A DNA stretch of 64,000 nucleotides. It comes from Erodium maritimum (taxonomy: Eukaryota > Streptophyta > Magnoliopsida > Geraniales > Geraniaceae). The notes beneath the pieces were generated by a model. The model ran no database searches and had not been told where the DNA came from. It worked only from the letters and a program-made list of their open reading frames with translations. A program made the position numbers and the translations under genes. The stretch spans positions 45,773,039-45,837,038 of the forward strand of contig OY997590.1 of assembly GCA_963921825.1 (NCBI GenBank), read 5' to 3'. Shown here piece by piece: positions 55,652 to 64,000 of the stretch (positions are counted from its first letter, which is position 1; every line of letters begins with the position of its first letter).

Positions 55652-56554
55652 TAACTCTTCGAGTTGGCGCTTCAACTCTACCAACTCAGTTGGTGCAAAT
55701 CGATAAGGTGTCATCGATATTGGCGCGGTGCCTGGGATCAAGTCGATCCGAAACTCTATCTCCCGCGCTGGCAGTAAACCTGATAACTCCTCCGGAAACA
55801 CGTCCGGGAACTCACACACTACTCTCGGCAAGTCTCTGCCACTCTGCACCACCTCGGCTTCTACTCCAGTAGTCAAGGCGGAGAGAAGGACTCCGCTCTT
55901 GCTACCCAAAACACAAGTGATGACTCTATCACCCGATCGCACGGTCACCTACCGTCGAAAGCAATCAATCGTCGCCCGGTATCTCGTAAGCCAGTCCATC
56001 CCTAAGATCACGTCGAAAGCAGTCATCTCCAGAATGAGTAGGTCACCCAGGAATGGGCAATCTGCCACTCGAACCTCACAATCTCGACAAACGGTATCCA
56101 ACACCACTTCCCCCGTAAATGGGGTCTCAAGACATAAGGGTCTACTAAGGGGCTCCGTCACCAAACCCAAAGAACGAGCAAAATAAGTAGAGATAAACGA
56201 ATGGGATGCACCCGTATCGAACAAAAAGGAAGCCCACGAATGAAACAATAAACATGTACCCTGAATGGCCTCATGGCCGGCATACTGCCTCTCAGCCCTA
56301 GCATCTGCAACTGCATAAACTCGACCCTGCCGTGTCGGTGGTCCTTCTCTCGGTGGTGGTGGTGGTAGTGCCACCTGCTGCTGGGGCCTAGCCTGGTGTC
56401 TCGGGGCTACCGCTCCCGCCGCCTGACGCGGAGCTCTCTGCTGCTGTGCCTGTCGTGGTCGGCCAGGAGGTGCCTGACGAGGCTGTGCCTGCTGTGGCCT
56501 CGGTGGAGGTACCACTCCGACCCGGTCGGGACAAGCGAAAGACAAATGTCCCTA
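55649..56554 (-). pseudogene. Gypsy protease and linker to RT
   Basis: From about 56545 to 55949 the frame is a Pro/Gln/Arg-rich linker, then RVYAVADARAE and the retropepsin-like domain with LFDTGASHSFISTYF (Asp at residue 110) and VILGMDWLTRYRATIDC. A TAG at 55949-55951 follows; the same frame continues as [14 protein letters not shown] and [16 protein letters not shown] to the TAG at 55649. A defective zinc knuckle at the start reads CYQSGQ, TAG (56552-56554), GHLSFAC, with the second Cys replaced by Ser. Confidence 0.9.
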
Positions 56555-57702
56555 CTGGCCGGACTGGTAACAAGTCCGATCATCAACACGTTGCCGCTCA
56601 ACAACCCCCTGTGGACGATCCATCTGCCGCTATGCGGGTCCTCTGCCTCTCGGGCCAAGTGTCCCTGCTGTCTGCATGTAGGGCAGAACTGCGTCACCGG
56701 AGCAGGTCCGACTGATGCTACTGCTACTCCTCTGCGCATACCACTCTGCTGAAACTGAGGCTGAAAGTGTCCAGAAGTCCTCTATCGTGTAGCATCACGC
56801 CTCTCCAATGGTCTGAGAAACCCACTCGGTCTCGGCCTAACATCTCGCTCTCTGGCAGTCTCTCGGAAATGTCTCTCTACTGCTAAGGCCCGATCAAGCA
56901 TGGTAGAGTACACCTCTGTCCTCAAAAAAATAATCTGGTCTGCAATAGCAGGGAGGAGTCCACGCTCAAACCGTCTGCAACGACTGTCCTCAGTCTGCAC
57001 CATCTCGGGTGCGAAGCGGGACAAGGATAAGAACCTCGCCGCATACTCAGCTACTGTCATCCCCCTCTGCCGTAGATCCATGAACTGCTGGCGTCGGTCA
57101 TCCCAAACCGATCGCGGAAAGTACTGCTCCAGGAACAACTGACTGAAGAGCTCAAAATCCTCACCAACTCTGGTCTGCACAGACTGCCACCAGTAAAAAG
57201 CCTCACCTTTAAGCTGGAAGGTGGAGAAGGAAACTCTCAGACGTCCCTCATAAATGTCGGACGTATCAAGGTTGTGAGTGATCCGCTCCAACCATAAAAT
57301 TGCTGCCTCTAAGTCGGCACTCCCAGAAAAGATCGGTGTACCCAAACGACGAAAATCACGAAGTGCCTGCGCCGTGTAGCTATCCATTTGTCCTGGCCTC
57401 TCTACGACGACTGTCTCAATAGCAGACACGAGCTCTGGTGTCGGTGCTGCGGTCTCCTGCTGAGCATTGAGTGCTGCTAGTACTGCGCGTACCACCTCAT
57501 CAATAGGGGTAGCCTGTGTCGGCTCTGCGACTGGGGTATCTCTCACTGGTGACCCTGATGGTCCATCCTCACAGCTCTGGTGCTCTGTGGGAGCAGCACC
57601 CTGGGCACCTGCTGCCCCTACCAGTCCAACAGCTGGTGACTGACTCTGCCCCAAAGCTGGGCGACTCCGGGTACCTCTCGGAACGTAAACACGTGACATC
57701 AC
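56530..57702 (-). pseudogene. Gypsy gag
   Basis: Starts at 57702 (MMSRVYVPRGTRSRPALG). The gag core lies at residues 130-290: FRRLGTPIFSGSADLEAA, NLDTSDIYEGRLRVSFSTF, EAFYWWQSVQTRVGEDFELF and MTVAEYAARFLSLSRFAPEM. A TAG at 56782-56784 ends the open part after 306 codons; the same frame then shows a zinc-knuckle start CPTCRQQGHLARE that lacks its last Cys. A frame change between there and 56554 separates gag from pro-pol. Confidence 0.92.
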
Positions 57703-58978
57703 AAAAGATCGTTGCAGTAATACGTACAGTTCAAACTCAAAAACAACACTATCGTAGCGATTTAAGCAAAAGGGACGTTCTCGTTCGTCTCGACGGATCC
57801 TAATTGGATCAGGGATAAGTATATAAGTTGTATATAGTACTTATATAGACAGAGAAGTCCGCACCTCGTGCGTCTCACACAGCAAACAAGTAAAGCAACC
57901 AACTCCCGCAGGAGGCACAATTCACACACAAACACACCCATCACTGGGGTGGAAAGCACAAGCAAAGCGTTTGAAATTAAGTCCTTAATCCTCTTATCAC
58001 AGCTTTCTCTTTCCTCAAGTTACTTATCTTTAATCAAAATAATCGAGTCGATCTCGCATCGTTACAACTTGGTTCAGGCGTCCCCGAACCTCGTTGTAAC
58101 CACTTGACATCCCACTATTACGTTTGACTATAGTGGCGCCCTGTGTCAACCCGTGATAGAACCATCAATTCAGTTTTACAGAAAATTCGGCATGACCTAT
58201 TCGTATTTTCCACTAACCCTCCGCTTAAGCGGGACAATTATCAAACAATTTCCACAAGTCATTCCAATCAAAGAGTTCTCATGCTCTGCAAGTTCACACC
58301 ACAATCAACACACGGATGTTCATGCTTCGCAAAGTACACACACAATCACGGGGTGCCAAATTACTCAAGTTCGATTCCTTTTTAAAAGTTACCCTAGTTT
58401 GGGTCACACCCTTCAAGGTTAAATTATTAGACGAGTCCCAATACCACAACCAATGCAATACTTAACCCATTTCAAAATCATAACCATCCGATTCTTCCAT
58501 AACTCCACTCTTCGGTTAAAAACTACTTCGACAGTAATACTCTAACGAATCCAATCTCCAACCTCGTCAATACTTCAGTTAATTAATCCCTCAGCTTTAA
58601 CACCCCGAAACAACCAACCACAACGGTAATACACTTAATCAAACAAACACTCTACTCAACAAGCATCATATAACGGTTCAATCATTGCTCGTTGACCCAA
58701 TACCGATCTCAACCAATCGGTTTCACCGATCTCTGCATCTTACAATCAATAAGGTAAGGGTACCACTCAAGCGACATAGCCGTTATAGTAAGAGGAGTTC
58801 AAAATGAAGAAACCAATAAACAGTAAGACTCGAGTCGTTCTTACTCTATGCATCAACGTATTTAACTCCGCATCACTGAGTACTCGACTTAGACTTCCTA
58901 ACTCTACCCACCTAAAAGACGTTGGTCCGAGGTTTTGAAAACAGTTCGAAAATTTCTACCTGTTTCAAATGAAACCAG
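57703..58978 (-). other. Third Gypsy leader
   Basis: Untranslated region between PBS and gag on the minus strand. Short ORFs on both strands show no domain. I see no tandem array comparable to those of the other two Gypsy leaders. Confidence 0.65.
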
Positions 58979-58990
58979 GCTCTGATACCA
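58979..58990 (-). other. Third Gypsy primer binding site
   Basis: Minus strand TGGTATCAGAGC three bases inside the 5' LTR, the complement of initiator tRNA-Met. Confidence 0.94.
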
Positions 58991-58993
58991 AAT

Positions 58994-61900
58994 TGTCACG
59001 CCCCAAATCCAGTTTTGACCAGATTCGAGACGCGACTCAAGTTGAAATAAATTAAAGAATAAACGATTGATAAAAGTGCTCGAATCTCATCAAAACTCAT
59101 CGAAATAATCTAAGTAAATGTTCGAAATCCTCCATGAGTCACAGCTCGTAGAACAAGGTAAGATATAAAATGTTTAACAGAAAAGAGCAAGATAAGTCCA
59201 AAACGAATCCCAAAAGGAACTGAAGCTCCCAAGCCTCGCCCACTCTAGACATCTGGTACTCCTGTAAAACAGTAAGAGAAACAAAGGGGATGAGCTTACG
59301 CTCAGTAGGAAAAATCTCAATAACTCCACCTTTAGATCAATACTTAAACTTTTCAAACGGATAGATAAAAGCATAATAATAAGATTAACCAAGTGGTACG
59401 AAGGAATAAATTATATAATCAAAGCAATATCACACCCTTGAAGATAACCGTAATTTGAAAGAATTCATAAAAGTTCCATAACAAAAAGATAAGAGTAAAA
59501 TGGGAGAATTTAATATCATGCCAACCACTCGCTTTCTCAAGCCTCCGATCCATGGATAGATTCTGGGATCACCTCGGTTCCCATAATTCCGATCCACCAG
59601 AGTATCCATGTCATATCAGATTTTCCCTCGGTCCAGAGGACGCACATGCGTTGGGGCACCGGAAACAATCCCAAATGGGCGCTTATCATCGAGATTCCCA
59701 TAAATGCCTCCAAAGGACCATAAGTCATAGGGAACCAAGGTAGTGCTCCATAGGGACGCACATCCTTGAGTGGAACCTTAGTAACCATCTCTCAAGAAGT
59801 AACCCAAATAATATCCCGCAAGATCTGCTCATAATCAATCTATATCCCGCAGGATCTGCCAATAATTAATAAATATCCCGCAGGATCTGCCAATAATTAA
59901 TAAATATCCCGCAGGATCTGCCAATAATCAATAAATATCTCGCAGGATCTGCCAATAACCCATATTTGTAGTATCCAATAATCAATGCCCTCAGGCTCCA
60001 ATTCTCAACCAATATCTCACTGTATCTGTCAAACTCCACCTTTACCACGGCACCGGATTACCACCCCCCCCCCCCCCCGGGTGTAGTACCGAACCAAACA
60101 AGCAATGCAAACAAGAATAAGAATAGAGAAAACACCAGAAATGGGTTACCAATCAACACTCATCAAGTCACCCTTTCATCACAACAAGACAACCAATGCA
60201 CTCCATACTTACCGTATACTTATCTGTCACGAACCAACGGTACATCGATCACTTGATTGTACCCCGTGGCACAACCAGTCATACTCGATCATCCGTGCAA
60301 TCAACAATTATATCAACATAAACACTCAATCAACCAATTATGCATTCAACCAGTCAATCATCATGTGAACGAACCATTTAGCATTCAATCATACAAGCTA
60401 ATCTAGTTTCATTAGACTCTTAAGTTAACCTAGTGATTAGCAACCAAGCATGTGAACCTAGCACACAACTAATCCGAGGGCTCTTCACAGCCTCTCTACC
60501 AGTAAATCAATTTCTCAAGTATTGAAAGCACACTTCACTAATTTTCGTTGTCCTAAGCATGCATACTAGACTCATCCATTTATTAGTAATTGAAATACGA
60601 TTGTTCTAGTTATTCGCATCCTATAGGCAATTCTAGGACCTTTCCGAATTTATTATCCTAATCATGCATACTAAGCGTTAATTAAGAAATTAAGACTTTC
60701 CCTACCTCGCGGTCTTCCTCTCAACACTCTGATGTCACAAACGGTAGTCACCACACCGTTCTTCACACGGGTACCGGCAAGGTCTTCGTTCTCCTAACTC
60801 GTGTCCACGATCTTTCTTCTTTCCTAGCTCGGTCCCACGGTCTTGGACCACAATAAGACCAAAATTAGTAACTCACGATGTGCTCTTCTCTCCCAAAATA
60901 TAGATAGTACTCAAGTGATGGAAATAAGGTGTTAAGTCATGATTTAGGGATCAAAATGGACTAAAAGGAGGGTTTTCAGGATCTGGAAATCCGATCCGGT
61001 AGGCAGCCCGTCCCGTAGCACAGGCCGTGTCGGAACCTGGCACGGACCGTATCACAGACCGGCCCGGAAACCAGCACGGACCGTGCGACAGACCGGCCCG
61101 GAGTCAGACACGGACCGTATGAGGTACCGTGCCGGAATCCCGTCTGTTCCGTGCCGCATACCGTGCCGGTACCTGAGCCGTTCCGTGCGGCCTGCCGTGC
61201 CGGCACATGGCCCGGTTCGGGTCGCCTGCCGTGCCGAACCAGATCAGATTCTTCCCTTTCTTCCCCAACTCAAATCCTACGAAAATCCATAACCAAACTC
61301 CATTTTTAACCATTTCCGGCTCCAAAAACTGTCAAATACCTCCAAAGCTCCTCTACCCATGGTAGGAATCAACAAATAAACAAGTTTCCAAGGACTTTTC
61401 ATATCATGATCAAATCAAAAACTCCCAAAAGTTCATCCAACAACTACACCCTCAAAAGGGTTCATCAAAGCTTCAACAAGAACACAAACTACACCTCCTA
61501 CTTCACTACTTCTTCTCCAAATAGCCAAAACCAAGCTAGTTGAACAACTTCAAGCCAAAATCCACAAAAACCCAAGAGATGAGAGTAGATGAAATGAAGA
61601 GTTGAGAGTATCCATACCTCTAGGAGAATGTGTTGATGAAGATGAAGGTATTTTGGAGAGGATTTGGGTGGAGATTGGCACAAAAGGTCTCTCTTTTCTC
61701 TTGCTTTTTCTTCAAGCCACCATGGGAGCTCCAAGCTCTTCCTCCTCTCACAATTTTCGGCCAACACTATAGAAAATGAATTGAATTTGTGTCATCTAAT
61801 GCCTTAAAAGACCTAGAGGTGTAAAAAGACCAAAAACCCTTTAGTTCTTATCCCTTAAATGGACAACTAGTGAGGGTAGAGATGACATTTGAGCCTCTTT

Positions 61901-62213
61901 CTTCTCCTCCAAGCTATTAGTGACACTTGGCATAGTGGGGACCACTCTCTTCCATTTAAAATCCAGCAGTCCAAAATTAATTGTTTTGACTCGATAAAAA
62001 GCTCGGTTTTGACCAATTTTGACTTCCTTCAATATTATACTTCAATGAATGGAAACGGCCCAATTAAGCCAACCGTGATGACGGCTAAGCTTTTTGGGCC
62101 CCGAAAAAGCCCCGAGTGACCTCCTGAGTCCTCAGTTGACTTTTCCGGCAGAAAGTCAAACTTGTCTTAAGAGTCACCGGTTCGACCGAGATCAACTGGG
62201 AGCGGTTCTTACA
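58994..62213 (-). repeat. Third Gypsy 5' LTR (3220 bp)
   Basis: Partner of 49653-52878, with the ~31-bp array at 59810-59960, a C15 run at 60064-60078 and the same GC-rich CACGGACCG region (about 61010-61220). In that GC-rich region the two LTRs differ by a deletion of about 17 bp. Confidence 0.95.
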
Positions 62214-62218
62214 ATACT

Positions 62219-62775
62219 TTTTAGGTTAAATTTCATTTTAAATCTCCGACTCAAGGATATGTTCCCGCTTTATCAAAACGACGTGGTCGTCCGAAGAAGG
62301 GACTCTCAAAGTCCTTTGTTCCTACCATTGTTTTTTATCAGACTAGAGCGAAAACTAGCGCTGATAAAGGAGGTAAGTTGGGAATTTTGACAGTTGACAT
62401 CGCTAAGAATGATAGCACGGGTGACTAGAGTTTTCGCAAGAAAGTTAGGAAAAAGGCTGTTGACCTTGCTTCTCTAAAGCTCGAACAACCCTTGTACAAG
62501 GTTGTTGAGGTCAGTGAGAATGAGGATCATCCTGATACGTTGACAAGGCAAGCTGCAATCCCTATCTTAGTCTCCAATCGGTTTTTTGCTTGAAAGGACG
62601 CAAGTAAGAGAGGACGAGTTTCCATTCCATTGTTTGGGTCCTTTTTGCTCTTTTGTTTTGCTACGTGTAGCTTGTCATAGTCTGAGAAATCGATCCAGTT
62701 TGTGGATCGTTTTCCTTGCTTTGTTCTACTGCTTGTGTAGAACATTTGCCTAATAAAATTTCGCTTATAAAAAAA
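62219..62775 (+). mobile_element. LINE-type 3' remnant with poly(A)
   Basis: A plus-strand reading (YVPALSKRRGRPKKGLSKSF, then FRKKVRKKAVDLASLKLEQP and LTRQAAIPILVSNRFFA, with one TAG near 62427) ends near 62594. It is followed by a T-rich 3' UTR with CCTAATAAAATTTCGC and seven A's at 62769-62775. The 3' UTR style matches the LINEs at 7216-7333 and 3336-3475. The RGRPKK motif resembles an AT-hook. It may be another ORF1-type end without ORF2, or the 3' exon of a different retrocopy. Confidence 0.6.
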
Positions 62776-63597
62776 CACCTTATCAAACATTTAATCTCAA
62801 AATGATACCTTAGCATATTTTTTTTGCACTTTCATACCTAAACCAAAAATTTAATAACAGTTTCATACCCAATGATAAACTTTCTGTTAGTTTTGGATGG
62901 AAAATAGTCACGTGCTTTGCATCAATTTTTATTAAATAACAAATATTACCCATAGATCTGGACCAAAAGTACAACCACACTTCCTTGCCTCAGGCTCGTT
63001 TCGCGCCGGAGTCAAACACCTCGCCGAAGCTGCTCTTGTCTCCCTCTCGCCTCGCCGGTGCTGGGAGCAGTTGGGACAAGGCAGAAAAGAGCATGCTCTT
63101 TCTCCTCCTCCGGCCTTCATCGACGTCCACGACCGGCCATAGTGTTTCTGCTCCTCCACCAGCACAAAACCAGAGCAGATTTTGAGCTCTCCCTCACCCT
63201 CTCTACTCTCTGCCTCACCTGATTTGAGTTCTCCTCACCCAAATGTGCAACTGATTTGGGTTCTCCCCTCGCAAATCTGCAACCTTCTTCCCCTATTCCC
63301 CTCTCCTCTATCGTACCTGCCTCAACCCTTTCTCCATCATCGACTTCGCCACCAAGACCTGTTTCGGTGGTGATTTCTTCTTGGCCAAGTTGCTGTCGTG
63401 CGACGGTGAGGACTGTTGGTCCAAAGCAGAAGAGGACTCGACCTTCCAATCCTTTTTTTTAAAGCTTTTTCGTTCTGGTTTTGGTTTAGATATGTGGAAG
63501 AGCAATGGATTTTTTGAGTTTATTGTCCATCTGGGATTGAGCTGTTGTTGGATTTGGAATCAACGAGTTGCAAAGTACTTGTTGGAATTCAATTTTG
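62776..63597. other. Non-coding or gene-flank segment, nothing recognised
   Basis: 62776-62960 is AT-rich with CATACCTAAACC/CATACCCAATGA-type motifs resembling subterminal parts of plant DNA transposons. 62985-63470 is pyrimidine-rich on the plus strand and has open frames on both strands, but none shows a domain. It could be the 5' UTR of a gene starting here or a transposon interior. No boundary is visible. Confidence 0.4.
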
Positions 63598-63710
63598 CAG
63601 ACCTGGTTCAAAGTTCTTGAGATGGGTATTTTTCTGAAAGTAATAAAAACTATAAAAAAAACTGAAAAATATGATTTTGCAGACCTGGTTCAAAGTTCTT
63701 GAGATGGGTT
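63590..63710 (+). repeat. Direct duplication of a 34-bp segment
   Basis: TTTTGCAGACCTGGTTCAAA followed by GTTCTTGAGATGGG occurs at 63593-63626 and again at 63680-63713, 87 bases apart. TTTTGCAG looks like an intron acceptor, so the duplication would copy an acceptor plus the first exon bases. Confidence 0.85.
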
Positions 63711-63713
63711 TTA

Positions 63714-64000
63714 ATGAACTAAAATTTTAAAAATAATATGATTTTTATAAAATCATAAAACTGATTTTTTTTTAATATAAAACAGTTTTTATAAATAAAA
63801 TAGGTTTTTTTTTTAAATAAAACAGTTTTTTTAATATTTAAAAACTGATTTTTAAAATAATTTTTGGAATAAAATCTGATTTTATATATTTTTTATATTA
63901 AAATATGATTATATATATTTTTTTTAAATAAAATTTGAATTATATAAAATATGATTTTTGAAATATATAAAAACTGAAATTTTAAAATATTTTCGAAATA
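63714..64000. other. AT-rich low-complexity DNA to the window end
   Basis: Runs of TTTTTAAATAAAA and AAAACTGATTTTT repeat with variation. No coding potential and no element boundary visible. Confidence 0.7.

Larger units (their letters stand above)
49653..62213 (-). mobile_element. Complete Gypsy chromovirus (Tekay/Del-like)
   Basis: A 12.6-kb element on the minus strand with LTRs at 49653-52878 and 58994-62213 (about 3.2 kb), PBS, polypurine tract, ATACT target duplication, and in order gag, protease, RT, RNase H, integrase and chromodomain-like tail. From about 56545 down to 52931 pro-pol lies in a single reading frame broken only by TAG codons at 55949, 55649 and 54782. The LTRs differ at about seven positions plus an indel in the first 390 bases, so the insertion is older than the 8995 Copia. 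Assignment to the Tekay/Del lineage rests on the integrase tail and is moderately sure. Confidence 0.96.

Noticed and set aside
52934..56752. Plus-strand ORFs overlapping the third Gypsy gag-pol
   Set aside because: They are antisense to well-supported pol domains.
62985..63470. Protein-coding first exon near the right edge
   Set aside because: Open frames exist on both strands, but composition is simple (Ser/Pro/Leu-rich) and no domain or splice-supported model is visible.
1..64000. A previously undescribed defence or signalling system
   Set aside because: Every recognisable coding region belongs to a known transposon class or is a pseudogene fragment of a known family; no conserved operon-like or co-located intact gene set exists.

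Overview
The window is a nested block of transposable elements from a flowering-plant genome. The evidence is the combination of L1-type LINEs with an RRM plus DUF4283-like ORF1 and an RVT zinc-binding tail, Ty3/Gypsy chromoviruses with a C-terminal chromodomain, Copia elements primed by initiator tRNA-Met, a DUF1985/Ulp1-type protease gene, a hAT element and a fragment of a CDPK-related kinase. I see no intact cellular gene. Nearly every coding region is a pseudogene, and most recognisable in-frame stops fit C-to-T decay (CAG to TAG, TGG to TAG or TGA, CGA to TGA).

Layout, left to right. 1-543 is the end of a Copia LTR. 544-7333 is a LINE that ends in a poly(A) tract; its ORF1 is split by a second LINE-like retroposon (about 1461-3475) that carries ORF1 but no ORF2. 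About 7690-20150 is a minus-strand DUF1985 plus Ulp1-like protease pseudogene, cut in its acidic linker by a Copia element (8995-17456, target duplication TGGAC). That Copia's LTRs look almost identical, yet its gag-pol is ruined. A (GAA)48 tract lies in the same linker. 20389-21113 holds a tRNA-like SINE head, a coding-like remnant and a 60-bp inverted repeat. 21114-24340 is a GC-rich repeat block of unknown nature, split by a non-autonomous hAT element (21761-22822, 8-bp target duplication). 24690-26127 is a LINE with its RT region deleted. 26371-28330 is a Gypsy solo LTR (duplication AACAG). 28446-28847 is a foldback MITE.

A Copia 5' LTR (29041-48799, PBS at 48801) is split by a Gypsy element (30091-48367, duplication GGTTG) that keeps only gag. 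That element is itself split by a third, scrambled Gypsy element (34477-43790, duplication TGGAC). Removing each insertion restores its host without a gap, so the order of events is readable: Copia, then outer Gypsy, then inner Gypsy. Next come a CDPK-related kinase pseudogene fragment (49165-49640) and a complete Gypsy chromovirus (49653-62213, duplication ATACT). The pro-pol frame of that chromovirus is open apart from three TAG codons. The right end has a LINE-type 3' remnant with poly(A) (62219-62775), a non-coding stretch and AT-rich DNA with an 87-bp direct duplication.

Functionally the parts do not form a pathway. They record repeated retrotransposition, internal deletion, LTR-LTR recombination and methylation-type decay. 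The one element with a nearly readable polyprotein (49653-62213) resembles what the gag-only and scrambled relatives would have needed as a helper. I found no evidence for an undescribed functional system. The most informative observations are the young-LTR but dead-body Copia, the gag-only Gypsy, the ORF1-only LINE and the amber-biased decay.
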